Part shown: positions 8,066 through 15,272 of the stretch, piece after piece
How positions within the stretch are numbered: the stretch's first letter is position 1
Layout of the letters: each line of letters starts with the position of its first letter
From: Pseudomonadota bacterium
GTDB lineage: Bacteria; Desulfobacterota; Desulfovibrionia; Desulfovibrionales; Desulfovibrionaceae
Length of the DNA: 53,836 nucleotides
Direction: 5' to 3'
Assembly (NCBI GenBank): GCA_023433925.1
Contig: JAEYTO010000053.1
Coordinates: forward strand, 1-53,836
Program-made: the position numbers and the translations under genes
Notes under the pieces: generated by a model
What the model was told of the DNA's origin: nothing
Seen by the model: the letters and a program-made list of their open reading frames with translations, nothing else
Databases searched by the model: none

Positions 8066-10114
8066 ATGCTCAAGAACATGCGGCTAGGCGTCAAGCTTAT
8101 CGGCGGGTTCACGATCACCGCGGCCATCGCGCTGCTCATTGGCTTCGTGGGCCTCTACGTGGCCGGCAATCTCGGCGGCCATGTGCGGGAGATCGGCACC
8201 GTGGATCTGCCCGGCGTTGCGAGCATCAAGGCTGTGGAGGCCGAGGTGCTCAGGATTCAGGTGGCCGCGCGCACGCTCATAAGCCCGCACATAGATAACG
8301 AAGCCAGGCGCCGGCAATACGCCAATATCGAGAATGCACGGCGTACACTCGGAGAAGCGATGAAGGTGTACGAGCAGTTGCCGAAGACATCCGAGGAGGA
8401 GGCGGCCTGGGAACGCTTCAAGCCTGCCCTGGGGGCGGCGACACGTTTCAACGACCAGGCTCTGGAGGTATCCAACAAGCTCTTGCAGCTTGATATCGCC
8501 AACCCGGACGCATTGATGGCCGAGCTGCAACTGTTTCGGGGCGATCACTACCAACTGGCGGTTAATGCGGCCAACCTGTTGCTGGCGGGCCGCTCTTTCG
8601 AGGGCGGAGAGGACCCTGCGGCTTGCACCCTCGGCAGATGGATGGCGGGCTACAAAACGGCCAATCCCAAGATCGAGCGGGCTCTGGCCGAAATTCGCGT
8701 CCATCATGACGCCTTCCACAAGGCCGTGGCCGAAATAAAGCGCGCGGTGACGGCGGGAGGACGGTCGGATGCCGTCACCCTCTACCAGCAGGCCCTGCTG
8801 CCAAGCGCCGACAAGACCTTCGAGCTAATGCGGGGCATTCGGGCCGAGGCCGACGCGGCTCAGGAGGCCTTCGTCTCCATGGCCGGCGTGGCCATGGGCG
8901 ATGCGCGGATCGCGACGAACAACGTGATCGCCATGGCCGGCGAGATGGTCGCCGCCAATGAAAAGGCGGCACGGGACGCCGTTCGCCAGGCCGATGCCGA
9001 CGTGGCCCAGGGGCGGAGCTTATCCATCGCGGGCATGGCCATCGGCGTCATCCTGGCCCTGGGCCTGGGGTTATTGCTGACCCGCGCCATCACCCGCCCC
9101 GTGGCCCAGGGGGTTGAGTTCGCCCAGGCTCTGTCCCAGGGTGATTTCACGCGCCGTCTGCAAATCGACCAGAAGGACGAGATCGGCGTGCTTGTCTCCG
9201 CGCTCAACGAGATGCGCGACCGGCTGCGCGAGGTGGTGGCCGAGGTGCGTGGGGCTTCGGACAACGTGGCCTCGGGCAGCCAGGAGCTGTCGGCCGCGAG
9301 CGAGACCATGTCCCAGGGCGCCACGGAGCAGGCCACGAGCGTGGAGGAGGTTTCCTCCAGCATGGAGCAGATGGCCGCCAACATCCGCCAGAACGCGGAC
9401 AACGCCCAGCAGACCGAGAAGATCGCCCTCAAGACGGCCGCCGACGCCCAGGAGGGCGGCCAGGCCGTGGACCACACCGTCCTGGCCATGAAGGAGATCG
9501 CGGACAAGATTTCCATCATCGAGGAGATCGCCCGCCAGACCAACCTGCTGGCCCTCAACGCGGCCATCGAGGCTGCCCGCGCCGGCGAGCATGGCAAGGG
9601 CTTCGCCGTGGTGGCCGCCGAGGTGCGCAAGCTCGCCGAGCGTAGCGGCGCGGCGGCCGGCGAGATCAGCGAGCTGTCGGCCACGAGCGTCGAGGTGGCC
9701 GAGAAGGCCGGCGAGATGCTCAAGAAGATCGTGCCTGACATCCAGCGCACGGCCGAGCTCGTGCAGGAGATCGCCGCGGCCAGCCATGAGCAGAACGCGG
9801 GCGCGGAGCAGATCAACCGGGCCATCCAGCAGCTCGATCAGGTCATCCAGCAGAACGCCTCGGCCTCCGAGGAGATGGCCTCGACGAGCGAGGAGCTTTC
9901 AAGCCAGGCCGAGGAACTCCAGGCGACCATGGGTTTCTTCAAGGTTGGAGACACGGTGGCGCAGGGCGGAGCTTCCAAGCGGGCGCTCGCCCCTGCGGGG
10001 CAGACGAGCAAGACGGCCAGCCAGCAGCCGGCCGTTGGGTCCAAGAGCACCAAGGGCGTGCGCCTGGCGCTCGGTCGCGAGGGCGTGAGCGACGACGAGT
10101 TCGAGCGTTTCTAG
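8066..10114 (+). CDS. Methyl-accepting chemotaxis protein with CZB-like periplasmic motif
   Basis: A 682-residue chemoreceptor. A transmembrane helix (about 10-34) is followed by a helical periplasmic region, a second transmembrane helix (about 320-340), HAMP (about 340-393) and a long cytoplasmic signalling domain. The hairpin tip EIARQTNLLALNAAIEAARAG, shortened here to its start, lies at about 487-507. The periplasmic part holds H161, C187 in a C-x-LGRW context, and HHxxxH (H213, H214, H218), the pattern of the zinc-binding CZB domain that is usually cytoplasmic. No CheR-docking pentapeptide ends the protein. The ATG at 8066 has GGGGGG 8 bases upstream; the ATG at 8060 is too close. cheW follows after 57 bases. 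Confidence 0.9.
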   Translation: MLKNMRLGVKLIGGFTITAAIALLIGFVGLYVAGNLGGHVREIGTVDLPGVASIKAVEAEVLRIQVAARTLISPHIDNEARRRQYANIENARRTLGEAMKVYEQLPKTSEEEAAWERFKPALGAATRFNDQALEVSNKLLQLDIANPDALMAELQLFRGDHYQLAVNAANLLLAGRSFEGGEDPAACTLGRWMAGYKTANPKIERALAEIRVHHDAFHKAVAEIKRAVTAGGRSDAVTLYQQALLPSADKTFELMRGIRAEADAAQEAFVSMAGVAMGDARIATNNVIAMAGEMVAANEKAARDAVRQADADVAQGRSLSIAGMAIGVILALGLGLLLTRAITRPVAQGVEFAQALSQGDFTRRLQIDQKDEIGVLVSALNEMRDRLREVVAEVRGASDNVASGSQELSAASETMSQGATEQATSVEEVSSSMEQMAANIRQNADNAQQTEKIALKTAADAQEGGQAVDHTVLAMKEIADKISIIEEIARQTNLLALNAAIEAARAGEHGKGFAVVAAEVRKLAERSGAAAGEISELSATSVEVAEKAGEMLKKIVPDIQRTAELVQEIAAASHEQNAGAEQINRAIQQLDQVIQQNASASEEMASTSEELSSQAEELQATMGFFKVGDTVAQGGASKRALAPAGQTSKTASQQPAVGSKSTKGVRLALGREGVSDDEFERF

Positions 10115-10171
10115 CGCACCTCCGTTTCATTTGCGAAATGCTCCAGCTTGAGTCGCAAAGGAGAGCCTTGC

Positions 10172-10675
10172 ATGAAGGAAAACATGATCGCCGAGAGCAG
10201 CCAGTACCTGACCTTCACCTTGAATGGCGGAGTGTTCGCCTTGGATATCGGATCCGTGCGCGAGGTGCTGGAGATGACGACCATTACCCGTGTGCCACGC
10301 GCGCCAGCGTTCATGCGCGGGATCATTCATCTGCGCGGCCAAGGCGTGCCCGTGGTGGACATGCGCCGCAAGTTTGGAATGCCCGAGGTCGAGCAGACGG
10401 TGGATACGTGCATCATTATCATCGAGGCGCGCCATGAAGGCGAGGTCACGCTGCTGGGCGCGCTCGTGGACTCGGTGCGTGAGGTCGTGGAGTTGCCCAT
10501 GTCCGAGCTGCTCCCGCCGCCGCGCATGGGCGGTTCCGTGGACGCGGAGCTTCTGCGCGGCATGGGCGCGTTTGGCGAGGAGTTCGTGCTCATCCTGGAC
10601 CCCGAAAAGGTATTCACGTTCTCGGAGTTGCGGAGCCTGAAGGCCGGTACGCAAGCCGATGACAAGGCGGCATGA
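10172..10675 (+). CDS. cheW: Chemotaxis coupling protein CheW
   Basis: A 167-residue CheW-domain protein linking chemoreceptors to the CheA kinase. The family core is visible: YLTFTLNGGVFALDIGSVREVLE near the start (quoted only in part), then RVPRAPAFMRGIIHLRG, the VPVVDMRRKFGM stretch, and the second half VDSVREVVELP...GEEFVLILDPEKVF. The start ATG is at 10172 after AAGGAG; an upstream TTG is not needed. It lies directly behind the chemoreceptor gene and is probably cotranscribed as a dedicated adaptor. A GC-rich hairpin closes the unit. Confidence 0.93.
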   Translation: MKENMIAESSQYLTFTLNGGVFALDIGSVREVLEMTTITRVPRAPAFMRGIIHLRGQGVPVVDMRRKFGMPEVEQTVDTCIIIIEARHEGEVTLLGALVDSVREVVELPMSELLPPPRMGGSVDAELLRGMGAFGEEFVLILDPEKVFTFSELRSLKAGTQADDKAA

Positions 10676-10720
10676 GCACAAGCGGTTGAAATGGTCCCTG
10701 TGCGGCCATGAAGCGACCAA

Positions 10721-10750
10721 AGCGCCCCGGCGTGTGAGCGCCGGGGCGCT
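10721..10750 (+). terminator. GC-rich hairpin after cheW
   Basis: A perfect 11-bp stem AGCGCCCCGGC / GCCGGGGCGCT with an 8-base loop. The tail is TCATCC, poor in T, so it may be a weak terminator. Confidence 0.55.
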
Positions 10751-10781
10751 TCATCCATCAACAATAGCCCAGGGTGGCGCA

Positions 10782-11006
10782 ATGCCCGAAAGTGAAGGCC
10801 GGGAACTCGAACAGCGATACAAGCAGATTGTGGACGATGTTCTGACTAACGGTATTCCAATCTATTATATTGAAACACATTGTGAGAATGGCCAGGTGCT
10901 TAAAAAGCACCCGGACGGGCGGAAGGAATACGTAACGTTTGACTGGATGACAAAACAGGAGCGCCCAATAGAGCCGATTCTCGATGATTACAAGGCAGGA
11001 TGCTGA
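10782..11006 (+). CDS. Small hypothetical protein, AT-rich, possibly transferred
   Basis: A 74-residue, mostly charged protein with no signal or membrane segment. It starts MPESEGRELEQRY and contains ENGQVLKKHPDGRKEY and a C-terminal ERPIEPILDDYKAGC. I do not recognise a family. Base use is clearly different from the neighbours, with many A/T-ending codons such as TAT, ATA, GAA and AAA, which suggests foreign origin. The ATG lies 31 bases after the cheW hairpin, with AGGGTGG as a possible ribosome site. The continuous reading frame and charge pattern make it a plausible real gene. Confidence 0.6.
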   Translation: MPESEGRELEQRYKQIVDDVLTNGIPIYYIETHCENGQVLKKHPDGRKEYVTFDWMTKQERPIEPILDDYKAGC

Positions 11007-11166
11007 CATGGACAGCCCATGTGGCTGATAATGGCAGTCTAACGCAGCTCCACGGCGACGCCAGCACCACCATAATCATTTGCTAGGATAAGCGGCCTAG
11101 GCGCGTCTTGGGCTGTCAGGCAAGGCGTGCTGAAACAGGAATCAAGCTCTCCTGGCGGGTTGAGGG

Positions 11167-11448
11167 CTATCCACGGCCTTTCCGGCGCTCCAACCAGCGC
11201 CTGACGGCCTGGGCCGACAGGGCGAGGAGCGCTCCGGCGCAGAAGGCTGCGAGCGTCTGGGCGAGGGGCATGTCCACGCCCAGGAGCTTGCGGATGGTGA
11301 GGATCTGGAGCAGGCCGCCCACAAGGCCCACGAGCGCCGCCCAGAACCATTTGTTCACGCTGAGGCCGCCCAGGCCGGCCACCACGATGAGCATGGGGTC
11401 CAGTGCGTGGCGCAAGACCGTCAGCAGGAAGCCCGCAGGCTCAGTCAC
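11167..11448 (-). CDS. Small membrane protein, two to three helices
   Basis: A 93-residue protein beginning with GTG (TEPAGFLLTVLRHALDP...). It has hydrophobic stretches at about residues 17-29, 32-48 and 60-77 and an Arg-rich C-terminus RRWLERRKGRG. The size and topology resemble small phage holins, but no motif proves that. AAGGAGG sits 5 bases before the GTG. The gene overlaps the end of the SNase-fold gene by 8 bases, so translation is probably coupled. It may be an anchor or partner of that secreted protein. Confidence 0.65.
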   Translation of the reverse strand: MTEPAGFLLTVLRHALDPMLIVVAGLGGLSVNKWFWAALVGLVGGLLQILTIRKLLGVDMPLAQTLAAFCAGALLALSAQAVRRWLERRKGRG

Positions 11449-11935
11449 AAGGACCTCCTTCTCCGATGATCTGTCTGGCGCGCCATTCGGCGGGCAGGAT
11501 CGGATGCTCGTACCGCCACAGGCCCAGGCGTTCCTCGCGGGCCTTCTCCTCCAGCAGGAGCCAGCCGGCGCACTCCGCGTTGCGGCACTCATCCCGATCG
11601 ACCCAGGCCCAGCCGTTGGCCACCATGTCCGCGTTGAGGCTTGGTCCGTACGCAAGCGTGACCAGGGCCACGATGCGCCCCTGGCTGTCGATGCCGCGCT
11701 CCTGCACGGCCACGGGCTGATGCGCGGTCTGCTTGCGCGCATGCTCGGAGGCGTGCACGGCATGGCGCTGATCGGAGGCCGGCGTGGCGACTCCGTAGAG
11801 GTGGATCCTGATGCGGGAAGAGTGCTCATCCATGATCGTGAGGTCTTCTCCCTCGTCAACGCGGACGACCGTGCCGGACCAAGCCACGGCAATGGCGGGC
11901 CACAGGAGCAAGACAAGAAGGGCGAGCAGGCGCAT
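11441..11935 (-). CDS. Secreted SNase-fold (thermonuclease-like) protein, catalytic Glu missing
   Basis: A 164-residue protein with a signal peptide (MRLLALLVLLLWPAIAVAW) followed by a staphylococcal-nuclease-like OB domain. Recognisable blocks are SGTVVRVDEGEDLTI, RIRIHLYGVATP, ERGIDSQGRIVALV and LNADMVANGWAWV. R43 and R80 align with the phosphate-binding arginines of the nuclease. The usual D-(A/T)-P-E is A50-T51-P52-A53, so the general-base glutamate and a calcium aspartate seem absent. It may be an inactive or altered binding protein. The ATG at 11935 follows GGGGA. It is first in a two-gene unit. Confidence 0.8.
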   Translation of the reverse strand: MRLLALLVLLLWPAIAVAWSGTVVRVDEGEDLTIMDEHSSRIRIHLYGVATPASDQRHAVHASEHARKQTAHQPVAVQERGIDSQGRIVALVTLAYGPSLNADMVANGWAWVDRDECRNAECAGWLLLEEKAREERLGLWRYEHPILPAEWRARQIIGEGGPCD

Positions 11936-12350
11936 GGAATCCCCATACCAGGAAGGGTCTTGAATATAAAGCGAGTCGGTTCTGTCTCTACGTCCAGCAA
12001 TGCTTGACAAGGGCGGGCGGCATGAACGATCCATCGACCGCCGACGTGCAGCGCATGTTGAGCCGCGCATCCATCCGGAAATCCTTGAGTCGGCCGGGGT
12101 GGCGGGCTTTCGGCCTGATCGGCCCCCGATATTTTGGACCGGCTGGCGTGCAAGAGTGCTTTTTCAGCGGGCGGGCAAATCGGCTCTTGTAAAGTTTTTG
12201 CCTTTAGGCTAAGTCAAGCCAGTAGGTACAGTAAGCGTCCTGCGTAGTCCAGGCCTGGGAGGCCTGGGGCTGGCTGCGCTCCGCGGGGTTAACCGGGCGG
12301 ATTTGCCCAAGTACTTAACAAGCGGACAAAATAGTGCGAGGACAAAAACA
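11936..12350. other. Intergenic region without supported gene
   Basis: About 415 bases separate divergent units. A 56-codon frame starting MNDPSTADVQRML at 12022 is open but has no family match, so I do not call it. A short palindrome CCAGGCCTGGG lies at about 12249-12259. The stretch just before 12351 (AGTACTTAACAAG and following) is AT-rich and may hold the promoter of the next genes. Confidence 0.4.
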
Positions 12351-12620
12351 ATGAGCGGCAACATCGATTCCCTCGGGGCCAGGTGCCGGGAGGTCACCAA
12401 CGGCGCGTACAGCGCCGACGTGGCCTTGCTGCTGGCTCTCATAGACAGGCTGGCCCGGAACCCGGCCGCCTCGGTGATAGATCAGGCGCTCCTGGGGCGC
12501 ATCCGCGCCTCGGCCAAGCTGCTGGACCAGCCCAAGTGGATCAAGGAGCGCGCCAAGCGGCGGTTCTACCGCGAGTGGCATGCCACGGCGAAGAGCAGTC
12601 AGGGGCGTCTCGATGATTAG
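12351..12620 (+). CDS. Hypothetical protein
   Basis: An 89-residue, probably helical soluble protein (MSGNIDSLGARCREV...). A leucine/alanine-rich helix LALIDRLARNPAASVIDQALLGRIRASAKLL is cut here for length to its start, LALIDRLARN. It ends in a basic tail with KERAKRRFYREW. I do not recognise a family. Start at 12351 follows GCGAGG. Its last 8 bases overlap the next gene, so the two form a pair, perhaps a small two-component accessory module; that function is unknown. Confidence 0.55.
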   Translation: MSGNIDSLGARCREVTNGAYSADVALLLALIDRLARNPAASVIDQALLGRIRASAKLLDQPKWIKERAKRRFYREWHATAKSSQGRLDD

Positions 12621-12858
12621 GCGGCATCTTGGCGTGAGCATGAGCCGTTCGGAGCGCATGGGCGCTCTGCTGGAACTCGCGCGGCTGCGGGCGTCCGAGC
12701 TTGTGAACATCGTGGGCGGCACGGACGAGGCCCTGGCGCTCCTGGATTGGCTCCGTGAAGAGGCCGAGGAGGCCGCTGCGGATGACCAGTCCGGGCTGTC
12801 CGAGGACGAACTCGCGCCCGGCGTCAGGATCGGCTGGGATGCGGGCGAGGCCGATTAG
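12613..12858 (+). CDS. Hypothetical acidic protein
   Basis: An 81-residue protein with a basic N-terminus (MIRRHLGVSMSRSERMG), a helical centre and a strongly acidic C-terminal half (EEAEEAAADDQSG, SEDELAPG). No family recognised. The ATG at 12613 overlaps the stop of the upstream gene and is preceded by AGGGGCG. A second possible start is the ATG at 12640. Pairing by overlap with the upstream hypothetical gene suggests co-function. Confidence 0.5.
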   Translation: MIRRHLGVSMSRSERMGALLELARLRASELVNIVGGTDEALALLDWLREEAEEAAADDQSGLSEDELAPGVRIGWDAGEAD

Positions 12859-12890
12859 CAGCGCGTTGCGACAACAGGTTGCGCGGATTA

Positions 12891-12952
12891 GGATGGCCCG
12901 CCGGATGCGAAGTTGAAAAAGTCCAGGACGGCTTTTTCAATGATTTGTCAGA
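12891..12952. repeat. Dispersed repeat family R3, copy 1, with terminator hairpin
   Basis: It starts GGATGGCCCGCCGGATGCGAAG, close to the sequence at 25273-25294, and ends in a 9-bp inverted repeat TTGAAAAAG (12913-12921) / CTTTTTCAA (12932-12940). On the minus strand the hairpin follows the VanZ gene and has a T-run in its arm, so it may end that transcript. Diverged copies lie at about 25273-25372 and 42197-42303. Confidence 0.55.
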
Positions 12953-13382
12953 CGGGCCGGATTCCGCGCTCCTCGTTTGTCTCAGCCCTGGAGCGAGCCC
13001 TGCCGGCCAGATGGGGGCCTCCGGGCCCGTGCGTTCCGGACTGCCCCTGGCCCCGGCAGGCCATGAGCATGGCTGTGAGAATGCCCGCGATGTTGAAGGC
13101 CATGTCGCGCCACGAGGCCTGGCGCTCGGCGATATGGAGCTGGGCCAGCTCGATGCCGCCTCCGAAAAGCAGGAGTAGGGCGGCGACGACCCACGGCCGC
13201 CAGCCGGATGGCCACAGGCGGAAGGCCAGGGCGGTCAGGGCGAAATAGGCCAGGAAGTGGCCCAGCTTGTCCAGGTGATAGCCCGGGAGCCTGATGGTCA
13301 CTAGGGACAAGGCCGCGACGAGCGCGAGACCCAGCAGCCATGCGGCAAGCCCATAGCGGGCCGTGATCGTTCTCATGGTCAT
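12948..13382 (-). CDS. VanZ-like membrane protein
   Basis: A 144-residue protein with four hydrophobic segments and the VanZ-like core. That core is a first helix, LDKLGHFLAYFALTALAF containing the conserved K-x2-H, then a helix with EL in FGGGIELAQLH, and SWRDMAFNIAGI matching the family's D-x3-N-x2-G. VanZ relatives affect teicoplanin susceptibility in some bacteria; here the role is unknown. The C-terminus is a hydrophilic Gly/Arg-rich tail. The ATG at 13382 has GGAGGG 10 bases upstream. A hairpin of repeat family R3 lies just downstream. Confidence 0.85.
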   Translation of the reverse strand: MTMRTITARYGLAAWLLGLALVAALSLVTIRLPGYHLDKLGHFLAYFALTALAFRLWPSGWRPWVVAALLLLFGGGIELAQLHIAERQASWRDMAFNIAGILTAMLMACRGQGQSGTHGPGGPHLAGRARSRAETNEERGIRPV

Positions 13383-13449
13383 GTGCGGCGCACCCTCCGG
13401 CCCGAAGAATAGCAGAACCGGGCGGGGCTGTCGCCGCGACGGGGCGTGA

Positions 13450-13758
13450 TTATTCGGGGCTGGTGCGCGCGCCAGGCGCGCGCTCGGCCTTGGCGCGCGT
13501 GTACCTGATCTTGAGCCAGACGATGGAGGCGGCCAGGAGCAGGGTCACGGCATTGGCCAGGATGATCGACAGGGAGCCGATGCACAGCCCGTAGACGAGC
13601 CAGCAGGCCACGCCCGTGCAGAAGATGAGGAAAGTGGCCAGGGAGATGTCGTCGGCCGACTTGGCCCGCCAGACCTTGATGGCTTGCGGCAGGAAGGCCA
13701 CGGTGGTTTGCAGTCCGGCGACGAGGCCCAGGACCTCGACCCAATCGAAGCCGCTCAT
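13450..13758 (-). CDS. SemiSWEET family transporter
   Basis: A 102-residue protein with three membrane helices forming one MtN3/saliva repeat; such proteins dimerise to make a sugar pathway. Features are the proline of FLPQAIKVWRAKSADDIS (PQ-type motif and the basic/Ser-Ala-Asp loop), followed by LATFLIFCTGVACWLVYG and a third helix with LANAVTLLLAASI. GGAGG precedes the ATG with ideal spacing. It lies between VanZ and the selenoprotein gene on the same strand, with a terminator hairpin upstream of it, so it probably has its own promoter in 13759-13890. Confidence 0.9.
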   Translation of the reverse strand: MSGFDWVEVLGLVAGLQTTVAFLPQAIKVWRAKSADDISLATFLIFCTGVACWLVYGLCIGSLSIILANAVTLLLAASIVWLKIRYTRAKAERAPGARTSPE

Positions 13759-13890
13759 GCGATTCCTCCGCGCGGAAAACGCCCAGGCAGAATCGCGCTC
13801 CTGTAGAGAGGAACCTGGCGCGTGTCAAACGTCCTGGCGCGCGAGCCAGCCCTGCCGGGTGCGGCCTCTCCCGCTTGTGCACCAGGCAGG

Positions 13891-13922
13891 AAAAGCCAAG
13901 GGCCCCGTTTCGGGGCCCCTGG
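13891..13922 (-). terminator. Terminator after the HesB-like selenoprotein gene
   Basis: An 8-bp stem GGGCCCCG/CGGGGCCC with loop TTT (plus strand). Read on the minus strand the stem is followed by TTGGCTTTTCC. It lies about 20 bases after the selenoprotein stop. Confidence 0.75.
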
Positions 13923-13942
13923 GAAAGATGCGCTGGGCGGTC

Positions 13943-14248
13943 TTAGCCGCAGGTCGTGCAGCTGCTGCAACCCCCGCCGCCGCCGAGCTCAAGCCCGGAC
14001 CTGACCACGAAGCCCATGGGCGTCATGTCCACTGTCAGGGGAACGGCCTTCTTGTAAAGCTCCTTCTCCATGATGAACTTGACGCCGTTCTTTTCGACCG
14101 TCTCATCCGCATTGGTAGGCTCATCCAGAGCCAGGGCCAGGCGCGGGCCGCCTCAGCCGCCGGCGAGATAGATGCGGATGGGAGAGATTTCCTTGTCCTG
14201 GAAATACATGTCGATCTGCTCTTTGGCAGCCTTGGTGACCTCGATCAT
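13943..14248 (-). CDS. HesB/IscA-like selenoprotein (in-frame TGA read as Sec)
   Basis: A 101-residue protein of the HesB/IscA iron-sulfur scaffold fold, interrupted by an in-frame TGA at codon 32 (plus coordinates 14153-14155). Reading the TGA as selenocysteine gives IYLAGGUGGPRLALAL, with Sec where the family has the first cluster cysteine (GGCSG). The frame then runs without other stops to TAA and ends GGGGGCSSCTTCG, matching the C-terminal Cys-rich site. RBS GGAGG lies 7 bases before the ATG at 14248. A short stem-loop follows the TGA at the distance expected of a bacterial SECIS. HesB-like selenoproteins are known in this group. A nonsense-mutated pseudogene is unlikely, given conservation on both sides. 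Confidence 0.88.
14118..14132 (-). promoter_or_regulatory. Putative bacterial SECIS stem-loop
   Basis: On the minus strand, 20 bases after the TGA, GGCTC and GAGCC pair around the loop TGGAT. The loop starts 26 bases after the codon and has G as its second base, as in bacterial SECIS elements. The stem is short (5 bp), so folding should be computed. Confidence 0.55.
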
Positions 14249-14418
14249 CGCTACCTCCAATAGCTGTCGTTCAGGCTGAGTTAAGGGCTGCATGGGTTAA
14301 TGTCAAACGGGAAAAACGTGCGCCCGGTCACATTCGCTCGCGACCCGTGCGGGTGGCTGGTCCGGTGTTGCCCTGCCCGGCGTGCGCGCGTAGCATGCCC
14401 GCATCGAGGAGCCCCGCC

Positions 14419-15258
14419 ATGCACGAGCATCATGTCATCTTTCTCTCGCCTTGCGGCTCGACGCGCGCCGCTGCCTGGACAGTAGCCGGGGAGCTTGCCC
14501 GCCTGGGCGCCGCATGCCGGACCACGGACCTGTCGCCGATCCTGCGCGGCCAGGCCGCGCTGCCCGCGTTTCCGCCGGGCGCCTGCCTGTGGATCGGCTC
14601 GCCGGTCTACTGCGACCACGCCCTGCCGCAGGTCATGGACTGCATCACCGGGCTGCCGCCGGGCGAGGGCCGCTTCGCCGTGCCCTTCGTGACCTGGGGC
14701 GGCGTATGCAGCGGCACCGCCCTGGCGGAGATGGGCCGGGCCCTTGCGCGCAAGGGGTATGCCCTGCTCGGCGCGGCCAAGGTCATGGCCGAGCACTCCA
14801 GCCTGTGGCGCTACCCCGAGCCCATCGGCAAGGGCAGGCCCGACGAGGCTGACCTGAAGCTGCTGCGGGAGCTTGCCGCGTCCGTGCTCGCGCGTAGCGC
14901 CGGCCTGGAAACCGGCCAGGGCGGCCCTCTCGACCCCGCGGCGCTGGACTACCAGCCCGAGCGCAACAAGGCCAAGGCCGTCGCATCCTCCCTGGCGGCC
15001 GCCAAGCGCCATGCGGCATCCCTTGATGCGGACGAGGCCCGCTGCATATCCTGTGAGCTGTGCGTGGACATCTGCCCGGTCGGAGCGAGGCGCATGGACC
15101 CGCTCCCGGTGGCGGGCGAGACGTGCATCCTGTGCAAGTCATGCGCGCGCTGCTGCCCCGAAGGCGCCATCAACGCGGACACCACGGGCTTCCTGGAACG
15201 GCTGCGGGCCGTGTCCGAAGAATGCGGCGAGGCGCGGGAGACGCGCATCTTTCTTTAG
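14419..15258 (+). CDS. Flavodoxin-like/2[4Fe-4S] ferredoxin fusion (EFR1 type)
   Basis: A 279-residue protein. The N-terminal domain (about 1-160) has flavodoxin-like features: the phosphate loop SPCGSTRAAAW in the position of the FMN loop, WIGSPVYCDHALP, and FVTWGGVCSG. A helical linker leads to a bacterial ferredoxin domain with two complete cluster motifs, C209-C212-C215-C219 (CISCELCVDICP) and C236-C239-C242-C246 (CILCKSCARCCP). It is probably an electron carrier using FMN and two [4Fe-4S] clusters. The ATG at 14419 follows GAGGAG. It is divergent from the selenoprotein gene and 14 bases before the MBL-fold gene. Confidence 0.87.
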   Translation: MHEHHVIFLSPCGSTRAAAWTVAGELARLGAACRTTDLSPILRGQAALPAFPPGACLWIGSPVYCDHALPQVMDCITGLPPGEGRFAVPFVTWGGVCSGTALAEMGRALARKGYALLGAAKVMAEHSSLWRYPEPIGKGRPDEADLKLLRELAASVLARSAGLETGQGGPLDPAALDYQPERNKAKAVASSLAAAKRHAASLDADEARCISCELCVDICPVGARRMDPLPVAGETCILCKSCARCCPEGAINADTTGFLERLRAVSEECGEARETRIFL

Positions 15259-15272
15259 AAGGAGAGCCCTTC

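Noticed and set aside
12022..12192. A 56-codon gene starting MNDPSTADVQRML
   Set aside because: Only a weak ribosome site, no recognisable features, and the second half is Gly/Arg-rich in the manner of noncoding GC-rich DNA.
13943..14248. Pseudogene by nonsense mutation
   Set aside because: The TGA replaces the conserved Cys exactly, both flanks keep family sequence, and HesB-like selenoproteins are known.
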